Source of the DNA: Symbiodinium natans
Taxonomy: Eukaryota > Sar > Dinophyceae > Suessiales > Symbiodiniaceae
NCBI GenBank assembly: GCA_905221605.1
Contig: CAJNDS010000880.1
Span: forward strand, 7,501 to 55,273
Direction: 5' to 3'
Length of the DNA: 47,773 nt
Under the pieces are notes generated by a model. That model saw nothing but the letters and a program-made list of their open reading frames with translations, was not told the origin of the DNA and ran no database searches. Position 1 is the stretch's first letter. Each line of letters opens with the position of its first letter. Shown here piece after piece: positions 1 through 12,500 of this stretch. The translations under genes and the position numbers were made by a program.

Positions 1-54
1 TAGGGTTTAGGGTTTTTTTTTTAGGGTTTAGGGTTTAGGGTTTAGGGTTTAGGG
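1..54 (+). repeat. TTTAGGG telomere-like array at window edge
   Basis: TTTAGGG units with a poly-T interruption. The first recognised exon follows at 118, so this is intron sequence and not a chromosome end. Confidence 0.9.
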
Positions 55-117
55 CTGCCATCTGCAAAGCCTATAAACCCTAAACCCTAAACACAAGCCT
101 TGAAGGCCCTACTTAAG

Positions 118-3100
118 GCCTACAATTCCGAGGTGGGGTCCTGGATGACGTGGATGTGGTGATCATCGCCTCCGCGACGGACACGCACTTCCCGCAACCA
201 GGGCCAAGAACCTGGGGACACCCTCCAGGGTTTAGGGTTTAGGATTTAGGGTTTAGGGTTTAGGGTAGGTTTTGGGGTTTAGGGTTTAGGGATCAGGGAT
301 TGGGGCTTAGGGGCCCTGTCTCCCCCTAACAAGCCAATCTGGCACTACAGGGTGTGTTTGCTTTATTCTCAGCCCCAAACCTTGAGGGTTGAGGGGTTTA
401 GTTTAGCGTACCTTAGCCCAAAACATTGAGCCTTTAGCCCTCAATGCGCCAGCTGTCGAGAAAGTCACCATTGTGACCTCGTTCGGGTTTAGGGTTCAGG
501 GTTTAGGGTTTGTAAGGGTTTAGGGGAGGAGGTCTGATTGGTAGGTTTAGGAGGGAGAGAGAGAGAGAGAGAGAGACCATTCTAGCCGTCATAAGGGTAG
601 TGTAAAAACGCTGGAGAATCTTAAAGGATCCGAGGACCCGCTCACCCTTACATGAAGCTCGACACGTAAGAAATGCCCTGAACCCTGAGCCCTAAACCTT
701 AAACCATACACCCTAAACCCTGAGCCCGAACCCTGAACCCCGGACCCATGAGTCATGAGGTATATCATGGCGTCCCTTCGTGCTAACAAAGCTGTTCTGG
801 CGGAGAAGCCCATTTCACACGAACTGCAGGAGGACGCCCGTCCGCAGCTAGGGGGCTTCTAGCTCAATGCTGTTGAGGGTTTAGGGTTTTGGGGGCTACA
901 CGAACCTGCATTTTGAGATCATATGCCCCCTAAACCCTAAACCCTAAACCCTAAACCCGTATCACTGTGGACAACAGAGCCATAGGCTCTGCTTGGGGGA
1001 GTTCAGGATTTTTGGCTTTGGGGCTTCATCTTAAAGCGTGGGTTGGAGATCTCAGCCCCAGATCTTGGGCTCAGAGCCTGGAATTCCTAAACCCTCAACC
1101 TGGAGCCCTAAACCTGAAGCCCTAAACCCTAGACCCTACAAGACCCTATGTCGGTTAACCCTAAACCCTAAACCCTAAACCCTAAACCCTAAACCCTTCA
1201 GGGTTTGGGTCAGCCCGAACACCCTCAACCCTCAAGCCAGCTTCAAGACTTCTCGGCTCCACACACTTGTGCGTGTTTGAGCCCACGGGTTCATTATGGG
1301 GTTTAGGGCTTACGGGGATTATAAGTTACATAGGGTTCTCAAGGTTTGTTGTTTGGGGTTTGTTAGCTTTGAAAGGTTCGAGATCTAGTCGGTTTGGTCG
1401 ACCTGCTCGGCTTATAGGTTTAGGGTTTAGGGTTTAGGGTTTAGGGTTTAGGGTTTTAGGTTTAGGGTTTTAGGTTTAGGGTTTAGGGTTTAGGGGGCGT
1501 TGTGTGGGGTTCAGAAGGTTTATAGGGCTTGTAAGGCCTGTGTTTTCGCAGCCTTGTAGGGTTTGTATGGCTTAGTAGGGCCTGGGTCTACAGAAGGTAT
1601 GCACCCTAAACCCTAAACCCTGAACCCTAAACCCTAAACCCTTTGTTAGTAGGGAAGAAGTTTTGTTTGTGTCTTATGAAGCCACGGGAGCTCTTGCTCA
1701 TGGTCAGCTCCCCAAAGAGGCAATCACTTTCTTTGGATTCAGGGTTCAGGGGGTTTTGGGTTCAGGGTTTTTAGGGTTTAGGGTTTAGGGTTTTTAGGGT
1801 TTTTAGGGTTTAGGGTTTATGGTTTAGGGTTATTTAGGGTTTAGATCTTAGGGTTTAGAATCTGTCAAGGGTTAAAGGCATCTCTCTTTCCGAAATCACC
1901 TCTGTAAGGAGCAGCTACGTTGCACGTTTTTTCTTTCTTTCAACCCCTCCCTGCCATTCCACCACAAACCTCGAATCCCAAGCCCAAGCCTTCGCAGCCA
2001 AAAAAGAAAGCCCATACCGTAAACCCTAAACCCCGAACAAGGTGAGCGGTTTGCAAAGCAAATTCAACCCTAAACCGTAAACCCTAAACCCTAAACCCTA
2101 AACCCTAAACTGTAGAGCTGCAAGGTGATTGACGCCGTAGATTTGGCCAAGGGCCGGAACCTTCCGCCCCTGGCTGCAGTGCGGGTTCAGGGGGGTTTAG
2201 GGTTTCGGTTAAGGGGTTTGGGGTTTGGGGTTTAGGGTTCAGGGTTTAGGGTTTAAGCTTTCTTGCATGCAGCGACGCTGTGGTGTCTAGGGCGTAGGGA
2301 GGGCTTGGCCTTGCAAATTCGCAGAGGTCTTCTTTGTTCGAAGTCAATTCTTTGGTTCAGGCTCTGGACTTGAACCGAAAGCTAGGTAGGCACTTTTAGG
2401 GTTTAGGGTTTGGGGTTTAGGGTTTGGGGTTTGGGGTTTAGGGTTCAGAGATGTCTTTAACTCTCAATTCTCCCTTCTTGGGTTTACGAGGATCATGTTC
2501 TGGAATACTTCTCAAGATCGTTCTAAGGGCCATCCTCGTTCAAGCCCGAGTACCCTAAAAGCCCTCAGACCCGACCTGCAGAACCCCCAGGTTGCTGCTT
2601 TAGGTACCATGAAATGCGCAGGAGGCAGCTCTAGAGACCCCGAGCCTGTAGGTTGGGATGTGGCCTCCTTAATAGGGATTAGATTATAGGGTTTAGGATT
2701 TAGGGTTTAGGGTTTAGGGTTTAGGGTTTAGGGTTCACATTTCCCATTAGGGGCTGTCAGTATAAGGGAGAGCATCCCAAACCCTATAGTCATAAACCCC
2801 TGGCCAAACCCTAAACCCTTAACCCTGGCCATGAACCCAGGCGGGGGGGGGGGGGGGGGGGGGAGTCTCGTGGTGGGTTCCCTCTTGAACTAAACCCTTT
2901 GCAAGCACGGAGGTTCGTCTGCGGCTACCAGCGCCGATGGGACCGACATTGCGGTTTAGGGTTCAGGGTTGAGGGTTGCTTGTTCCTGCAGAGTGGGTTG
3001 CTGGTGTTCTTGCACCGTGGTCTGAAGAGCAAGTGTCCCACATCTAACCAGTCATAGCTATAGTCGCCATACTTAAAACTCCAGTGGTAGCTACTCATCA

Positions 3101-6100
3101 AAACCCTAAACCCTAAACCCTAAACCCTAATCCCAAAACCCTAAACCCTAAACCCTATAATCGCCAGCCATCTACCTGATGAGCCCCTTCGGGTACGTAC
3201 CTACAATGGGAGCAAAGTTTCGTGACCCTCAACCTGAAACCCTAAACCCCAAACCCTAAACCCTGAACCCCAAACCCAACCCTGAGCCCCTGAAGCCCTA
3301 AAAATCTAAAACCGAATGACCGGCATCCCCGAATACTCCCCTAAACCATAAAGCCTAAACCCTAAGCCCCTTGACCCCGACCTAAACCCCTAAAACCTAA
3401 ACCCCAAACCCTAAACCCTAAACCCTTCCCCTAACAGCCTAAAGCCCTCAACCGTAAACCCCCTAAAACCCTAAAACCCTAAAACCCCAAAACCCCAAAA
3501 CCCTAAAACCCTAAAACCCCAAACCCTAAACCCTAAATCTCAAGCCCTAAACCCTAAATCTCAAGCCCTAAACCCTAAAACCCAATGACCTGGGAGCCTC
3601 GGCACTGACAGGACCGGAACTTCCGAGCGCTGAAGCAGCAGCTGGAAGCCGGAGCCATCGGCAACTCAGACAGAGGTCGGTAGAGATTTAGGGGTTTGGG
3701 GTTTAGGGTTTAGGGTTCAGGGTTTAGGGTTTAGGGTTTAGGTGCAGAGTGCGCTCAAGGTCGAAATTGGGGGGAGTGGTGCTTTGAATCCAAGGCCTAA
3801 ACCCTAAACCCCAAAGCCAATTTCTAGGAACTTGCCAGAACGGCGCACAAAAGGGGCCCCCCCATGAATGAAGAGTGTGTCTTGGAGCAGGTCGGTTTTT
3901 TTCCGTGTCTAGCGACGTTCAGCTTGAGTGTGGATTTGGTTCGGCTGCCTTGGTTCAAGGGATTGAGACGCCTATCCCGAAGGTTGTACCCCTCAAGGTT
4001 CCCCTTAATATACTCCCAATATGGCCCTTATACTACCTTGGAGGATCTTGAAAAAGGGTCCCCCAAAATTTACGGGGAACAACCTTAGGGGTCCACGGTA
4101 AAAGCCCCTAGAGTTGATGGATGCTAGAAGTAGCGAATGACAAGAAGTACCTGGAGGTTCATGGTACTTGTTAACCAATTATAACGGTACTTATAACCCC
4201 ACTTCTAAGCCCCTTGAGTGCCCTAATATGGGTTAGAAGTATAGTTATGAGTACAATCAGAATTGGTGAAGAAGTAGCATGAACCTCCGAGTAGGATTCA
4301 AGGAGAGGCTCCTGGGGTGACACGTTTACCGTTATGGCTCAGGGCTTGGGCTGTTGGGCACCCCTCTGGTTCTTTGTTCTCGTCTCACCTCTTTTCTACC
4401 GCCTTCGACTTGATCCCCAAATACCCAACACAGGAGCATTCGACACCCCAAAACGCATAGACCCTAACCTCATACCCCTAAACACCCGAAACCACATGAA
4501 CCCTTAAACTTGGGATCTTCCCCCTCACTACTAGCAGTCCTTAACAGGCATGCTAGTACCCCCTGTCATGTTCCCTATTAAGGGCTGGTAGTATAAGGGG
4601 GACACATCCCAACCTTAAACCCTAAACCCTAAACCCCTAAACCCTAAACCCTAAACCCCTAAACCCTAAGCCCTAAGCCCCTAAACCCCAGGCAAGATGA
4701 AGGTCGTGAAGACTTGCAGCCGCGACAACCCGCTCCCGCCGCTGCTAGCCAGCCACGGGTGTGACTCTTGCTGGACCCCTAAAGCCTGTAAACCCTATAA
4801 ACCCTATAAACCCTATAAACCCTATAAACCCTATAAACCCTTTAAACCCTATAAACCCTATTAACCCTATTAAACCCTATTAAACCCTATAAATCCTATA
4901 AGCCCTAAACCCTATAAACCCCAAAAACACCAAACCGTAGACCCTAAGCCCTAAGCCCCAAACCCCAAACCCCAACTCTAGCCCTGAGCCCCTAAGCCTT
5001 AAACTGGCGTAGGGCTGGCAGCTAATCTTGCCTTTTCTTTTCAAAGGCTTGGGGGCCTTGAACTATTTTACAGACACGACCCACATTGTATTTCAGCCCC
5101 GGGGTGGCGCAGCTTCGAGTCTTCTCAAGCGCTACTAGAGCTTAAGGTCTATGGCAGGGTTTCAGCTTTTGGCAAACCCCAAACCCCACATGTGTCCTAA
5201 ACCCTAAACCCTAAACCCTAAACCCTAAACCCTAAACCCTAAACCCTAAACCCTAAACCCCAAACCCCAAACCCTAAACCCTAAACCCTAAACCCTAAAC
5301 CCTACCATGAGAGCCCCAGCCCCCGAAACCGGGAGCTGAGGTTGGAGTACCTTCGCACCAGCGGTGGCATCTTCCACGACATGCTGTGCTCCGGCGATCA
5401 GGGCTATTAGGGTTTAGGGATTTCGGATTTAGGGTTTAGGGTTTAGGGTTTAGGGTTTAGGGCTATTCGGGTTGGTTTAGGGTTTAGTGTTTAGGGTTTA
5501 GGGTTTAGGGTTTGGGGTTTCGGGTTTCGGGATTAAGGTTTGGGGGAGTTTTTTGGCTGCTGACTAGCTTGCCTTTGTCACTCCTTGGGTTGCTAAAGAC
5601 ACGCCCCCGCCTTAACGCCCTTTATCCTCCAGAGCTTGTGCCCCACTCACAAAACGTCTGCCCTAAACCCTAAACCCTAAACCCTCAATTAAACCCTAAA
5701 CCCTAAACCCTAAACCCTATACCCTAAACCCTAAACCCTAAACCTAAAATGCCGGACTTTGAGAGATCTCTGAGTGATGGTCAGTTGGGCCCGCTTTGCA
5801 TGGTGCGTCTAGAGACCTGACCATCTACTGCACGGCACCCTCATACAAAAAAAACCCAAGCCCGGAACCCTGTAAACCCTATAAACCCCAGCAAACCTAT
5901 AAACCCTATAAACCCTGTAAACCCTATAAACCCTATAAACGCTATAAACCCTATAAACCCTAGCCCTTATAGGCCCTAAACCTGAACCCCGAGACCCTAA
6001 GCAACCCTAAACCCTCCAAAAACCTTAAGCAGCGCAGTGTGGCTCGAGGTTCGCATCCGAAGTGCGGTTCTGGGCCGTCTGAGCAGGCCATCAAAAACCC

Positions 6101-6543
6101 ATCTAGGGTTCAGGGTTTAGGGTTTAGGGTTCAGGGTTTGGGGTTTAGGGTTTAGGGTTGAAGGTGTAGGGACCTGTGCCCCCCAGCAAGAACTTCTGCT
6201 GCAGACCTTCAAGTTGACCTGCTTGAGACAACCCAGGATTCACGATTTCGACATGCTGAATTTCCTGACCAATGGTGAGGAGAGCTTTCCTTCAGGGGGA
6301 GCTGCGGGGTGCGTCTCCAGGTTCACCTCCCTAAACCCTAAACCCGAATCCCCAAACCCTAAATGCTGGCCCCTGGGACCTTTTGAAGTTGCGGTTTCGG
6401 GTTTAGGGTTTAGGGTTTAGGGTTTAGGGTTTAAAGTTTAGGGTTTAGGGTTTAGGGTTTAGGGTTTAGGGCTTGTGGCACAAGCTGTTCCGAGCAGGAG
6501 CCGGAATCAGTCACAGCCATCGGGCCCTTGGACGTGCATTTTT

Positions 6544-6574
<31 letters not shown>

Positions 6575-9500
6575 GGGGGGGTGGGGGGGGTGGGGTGGCG
6601 AGGGGGGGGGGGGGGGGGGGGTGGCGAGGGGGGGGGGGGGATTTTTGAGGGGGGGGGGGGGATTTTTGTAGCCTTTGCGTAGGTGAATCTTCATCAGATC
6701 ATCGTTCTAGTCTCCTGGGAGGAGTTTTGGGTGTGAGGAGTCAGTGGCGTCCCATATGCACCTTCGGACGCAGGTCCCCATAAGGAAGCAGGGGTTAGGG
6801 TTTGGGGCTTAGGGCTTCTATAGGGCTTGGCGGACGACTGCAGGGAATGCCGGCAGTCTCCTGCGAAGAGACGCTACGTAGTCCGGGGGCTCATGTTGTG
6901 CTAAACGGGGGATGTTCCCCCTTTCTTCTAACAGTCCTTCATAGGGATTATATAGTAGGGGTACTGGAATCCCTATTCAGGACAGTTCGTATAAGGGGGA
7001 ACACCCCAACCCTAAACCCTAAATCCTAAACCCTAAACCCCTAAACCCTATACCCTATACCCTGAACCCTATTCTAATCCCTAAACACTAAATTCCTGAG
7101 GCATTGCTACAACCCGGAGATCCAGAAGATGAACGACATCGACACATGCGCGGTGATGTTCAAGACCCTTGCCTCCCTGGAGGTGGATGGGTTTAGGGTT
7201 TAGGGTTTAGGGTTTAGGGTTTAGGGTTTAGGGTTTAGGGTTTGAGGTTTGAGGTTTAGGGTTTAGGGTTTAGGGTTTAGGGTTTAGGGTTTAGGGTTTA
7301 GGGTAGTTATGAGTAGAGTTTAGGGCTGTAAAGATCAATGAACTCGAGTCGTAGCTAGCAAGTATCTGAGCGCAATATAGGGACCTGAATAATTAGAACG
7401 GGGTTTTATAGTACAATTATAAAGGGACCATAAGGGAATATCATTAGGAATTGTTCCGACCCTATATTACTTTCAACTACCCGCAGCAACCAAGGCCTGA
7501 GTGGATTCAGGTGTCGAGGGGCTAAGGGTTTAGGGGGTGTTGGAGGATTCAAGCCACAGTGTGTCTCCCTCCCCCCCCCCCCCAACCCAACTCGGGGTTT
7601 AGGGCTTAAGAGGCGTAGGGTTTAGGGTTTAGGGTTTAGGGTTTAGGGTTTAGGGTTTTGGGTTTTAGGGTTGAGGGTTCAGGTTTAGGGCTTAGGGGTT
7701 AGGGTTTGGGGTTTAGGGCCTGAACTTCTCCTGTCAAGGCTTAGGTTGGGGATTGGGGGTTGAAAGGGGCCCAGGGCTTGTAGGGTTTTTCAGTCTGAGC
7801 AGCCCGAAGACCCGACACCATTACCCCCATCCGACCCATGCCTTAGTTGCGAGCAAACACATACTCAGTAGACAACTTACAGGCCCCGGCTTAGGGTTCG
7901 ACAAGGGCTGACTTGTTTTGGCTACTGAAAACCCTAAGCCCTAAACCCTAAACCCTCAACCCTCAACCCTAAACCCTAAACCCTGAACCCTGAACCCAAC
8001 TGAAGGTACGAAAATGGCATGCTGGCCATGGTTGACACCAGCCGCGATGCGGCGTACGGTTATGACCCTTGGGAGCCCAGCGGCACCCTTTTTTGCACTT
8101 TTTTGGTTCTGGGTTCCCTTGTAAAGTCACCCTAAACCCTAAACCCTAAACCCTAAACCCTAAACCCTAAACCCTAAACCCTAAACCCTAAACCCTAAAC
8201 CCTAAACCCCCAAAAAAGGGTGCCCCTGTTATAATCTGGTTACGGGCTGCCAAGGACCAACGCATCGAGGTCTTCGGGGAGAAGGGAATGCCGCGTAGCT
8301 GAAGCATGCCCGTCTGACTCACTGGTTGATCGGGCAATCAGAGGTATAGGTATCCCGTACTAGGAGCCGCTTTGTACTCTAGGGTGGGTGCAAGATTCAG
8401 GTCTTCATCTGAGATCTGCTATCAGGACATTTGCTGGTGCTCTGGGACTTGTAGGACGCAGCACCGCAACTCGCCCCCCCCCCCCCCCCAAAAAAAAACA
8501 AAACAAATGTACATACACAAAAAGCAAGTCATGCAAGCCGAAACGAGAACGGCCTCCACCCACCCACCCAAACCCACGCGCACACCCACACCCACCCACG
8601 CACCCACCCACCCACACACCCACCCACCCACGTACCCACGCACCCACGCACCCACCCGCCCACCCACCCACCCACCCATACACACACACACACAGACAGA
8701 GACATGCATACACACGCATAGACACGCATAGACATGCGTAGACACGCGTAGACACGCATAGACACGCATAGACACGCATCGACACACATAGACACGCATA
8801 GACACACACACACACAGACACGCATACGCTCGCGTAGACACGCATAGACACGCATATACACATGCGTAGACACGTGTAGACACGCATATACACATGCGTA
8901 GACACGCATAGACACGCATAGACATGCATAGACACGCATAGACATGCATAGACACACACACACACACCGACGCGTACCCAAAGATCAACACAGAAGCAAA
9001 CAGCAAGAAAAACGTCCCGTGCACCCTGGCAGCCTCAAGGCTCACGGCCCACAACGAGCTCACGAGCACCGTGGAACTCGTAACCCGGCTAGGGTTTGGG
9101 GTTTAGGGTATTAGGGCTTAGGGTTTAGGGCCTAGGGTTTAGGGTTTAGGGTTTAGGGTTTAGGGTTTAGGGTTTAGGGTTTAGGGTTTAGGGTTTAGGG
9201 TTTAGTATGTAAGTTCTCCAAATAAGTATATAGCCAGCCATGGTCACGAGTTTGTCACCCCACCAACCAACAATAAACGTGTACCCCCACGAATAAAACC
9301 ATGACCATAAGCACACTAACAAAAACAGTCACACATCACACTACCGATAGCAATACCAAGAAGAGCAACAACAGCGGCTCTAACAGCATCAATCAAAACA
9401 AAGATAGCATTTGTCATGGTAATCGTAAGAACACCAAGCATCCGTTATCGGGTTGCCTCCCCAAAGCCCGGACAGTTTCTAGCCTCCCCAAAGCAGCTCG

Positions 9501-12500
9501 ATCGTTCCACGAACTTTGCCTTCAATCCTATCTACGGTCTAAAACGGTGTTCCTCAAGCTTCAGTTTTACCCTAAACCCTGAACCCTAAACCCCTAGACC
9601 CCAGACCCTAAACCCAAAAGCTTTTCCAGGCCACGACGGAGGGGCACCTCCGTCCGGCCGCCATGTACAGCTTCCCGCAGCGCTACGTGCAGGCAGGGCC
9701 TTAGGGCAGCGCAGTGGCACCCTCCTCCCCTTTTCTGGCTGGTTCTTAGTTGGGAAATGAGGGAACGAGGGCTCTATATAATCCCTTAAAGGGTATGTAT
9801 ATGTATATATGTATATATCGGGCCCTCATTCCCTCATTCCCTACTAAGAACCAGGGTTTTTGTGCGTTCTGGGTTCCCTTGTAAAGTAACTGACAGCAAT
9901 AGGCACCTTACTGTTTATAAAGGCTTCCTGGGCCACCAAGGGGTAACGCTTTGAATGCCAAGGTCCTGAATCCTTGGCACAAGGATTTTATGCAACGCCG
10001 GGACATTGAATCCAGACCTCTTTAGGGTGTACTGGGTCTAGCTCACAATGTCCAAGGGGCTTGCGGCTGGTCTCCTTGTGGTATTACTTTTGAAGACGCC
10101 GCCTAAACCCTCTAGGCCCGAAATTTTCGGCTCAGGTGGCACGTCGCAGGGTAAGGGGAACATTGCGCTAAGCAGCAAGGCTTCAATGCGTTGGTGTCTT
10201 CTCAGGTGCACGGCTATGCGACTTTGTTTGGGCCGCCACCTATCTAAGAGTCGGAATGATTACTAATCGTATTCTCTTAAATTCCCTTCATACATATATA
10301 CTTGTCTCACCCCCAAAACCCTATTCTAACTAAGTAAGGCCGATATATTTCAGAGGCCCCATCTTAGAAGAACTGTTTGTTTGGGGTCTCACCCTGGGCG
10401 GAGGCCTACCACTCCGAGCTGACAGAGCCTCCTGTTGCTGATGGGTTTTGGGGGTTTAGGGTTTGGGGTTTAGGGTTTAGGGTTTAGGGTTTAGGGTTTG
10501 GGGTTTAGGGTTTAGGGTTTGGGGTTTAGGGTTTAGGGGATTGGTGGCATGTTAGAAGGGCTGGCTTCTTGGAGGTTTTTGGGCCTTGGGAGGCTTTTTG
10601 GCCGGAGGGTCTTCAGTGGCGCGTGGAATGGATGAGGCATCTGGTGCTTGGGATGGGGCAAGACCACCAAGATACCTAGCTAGGGTTTAGGGTTTAGGGT
10701 TTGGGGTTTGGGGTTTGGGGTTTGGGGTTTGGGGTTTAGGGTTTAGGGTACACAGTGCTCACTGTCACTGTGAGTAGCCCGGTCGGCAAGCATTAAAACC
10801 TTTTGTGAGTTCATGAAACCCTAAACTCTAAGCCCTAAACCGCTCACCCTTCAAAACCTTTCGGGTCAGGGTAAACTCGACGACTCGACACCCACTTGGA
10901 ACTTCACGGGTGGTTTATAAGTAGATGTCTCAGTAGGCTAGAACCTTATGCAACTTGTAGCTAGAACCTTATTGAGGGTGCTCTCTCTAAATATATAAAT
11001 ATATATATATATATATATACCGTATGCCTGAATGCCTCAGCTTCCCTAAGCCCTAAACCTTACAACCCTAACCCTAAGGGTCCATGTACCATATTATTAT
11101 ATGCTTGGGCCCAAAAGTCCCTAAATAGGAGATACTTAAGGCCCAAGCATTCCCTATCTAGGATGCCCAGTAGTACCCTTATTCCCTTTTTGGGGGGTTT
11201 AGGTTCCCTTATAAACCCCTTTAAGCAAAAAAGGGCACCCTTTTTAAGCCTTGGTTACTGGGCAGCCTAGCTATTTAGGTACATGGACCCTTAGGGTAAG
11301 CCTTATTCGCCCAAGCGAAGGTTCATCGAACTGGTGCGTGCCGGCCGCGGCAGCGAGGCTCACGCGTTGGAGCAGGTGTCCCGGACCGCCACTCTGTTTA
11401 GGGTTTAGGGTTTAGGGCTTAGGGCTTAGGGCTTAGGGCTTAGGGCTTAGGGTTTAGGGTTCAGGGTTTAGGGTTTAGGGTTTAGGGCTTAGGGTTTAGG
11501 GTTTAGGGGTTAGGGTTTAGGATTTGGGGTCCAGGGTTTAGGGTTTGGGGTTTATGGTTAAACTCTGAGCCTTTTAGCCCCGACACCCCGACAATACCCC
11601 AAGCTGACTTACTTGTCCACTAGTTGAACTTGAAGCTTGCTGGGTTTCCCGATCTTGCAATGCAGGAGTTATTTCGGGGCTTAGGGTTTAAGGGTCAAGG
11701 GCTTAAGGTTAAAAGGAGAAGTAAGCTAACCTTTGCCTTTTAACTCAAGGTAGCCATGCTTCGACACCCCAGCGTGGTGCGCGCCACTTTGGCCGCCGAA
11801 CTTTCGTGGAACCTTGGTGTTTACGTGTAAGGGTTTCGGGAGTTTTGGCGTCGACTGCGAGTTTAAGGCTTTTGGGAGCATGGGGTTTTGGGTTTAGGGT
11901 TGTAGGTTTGTACGCATAAACAAAGTAGAGCCCGATATTCCGAGTCCAAGAAAGGGGTTGCGGTTCAGGGTTTAGGGTTTCGGGTCTCAGGGTTTAGGGG
12001 AGAGCAAAGGACAAAATCACCAGAGACATGAAATCAACACTGACGCCCCAATCTAATTATGAAATCTATTCTGACGCCCCAACCCTAATCCTTTCATAGA
12101 GTTTAGGGCCACAGGGTCAATAGAAGTATATGAGAGTTTATCTAGCGATCCTAAAGCTCGCACCCCGAAGGTTCAACCCTTAAACTAAATTCCTCGAATG
12201 CACTCCTCAGCCCTAAACCCTAAACCCCAATGTACATAGCCTTTGAAGGGTTGCCATATGGGTACCTAAGTCCCTCATTCTCTGCTAAGAACCGCAGACT
12301 TCTGAAGCAGAGTCCCCCCAAACCTATGGGTGCAAGCGTAGGGTCAAAGGTAGAGGGGTTCAGGGTTTAGGGCTTCTAAATAGGCAAAACCCTAGCCCCA
12401 AACCCTTAAATGGTGTGTCCATTGTAAGTAAAAAACGACCCTAACCCTAAACCCTAAACCCTAACCCTAAACCCTAAATCCTCCATGTCACATAAGGAAG

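Noticed and set aside
1-54. Chromosome end (true telomere)
   Set aside because: Repeats of both orientations occur across 40 kb with exons between them, and the first exon continues a gene that begins left of the window.
2495-2689. 64-residue + ORF
   Set aside because: Falls within IolG intron 2181-2912, no motif, bounded by telomere-like arrays.
6452-6694. Gly- or Pro-rich ORFs
   Set aside because: Homopolymer G/C tract in an intron.
8405-9069. Long minus-strand ORFs of 150-215 residues (VYACLCVSM repeats)
   Set aside because: Translations of a 10-bp minisatellite in all three frames, inside an intron; no domain.
11341-11400. Longer IolG exon reading on as VSRTATL
   Set aside because: GT donor at 11376 joins LEQ to VAMLRHPSVVRATLAAELSW in exon 11750-11826, which fits the family; the read-through runs into TTTAGGG.
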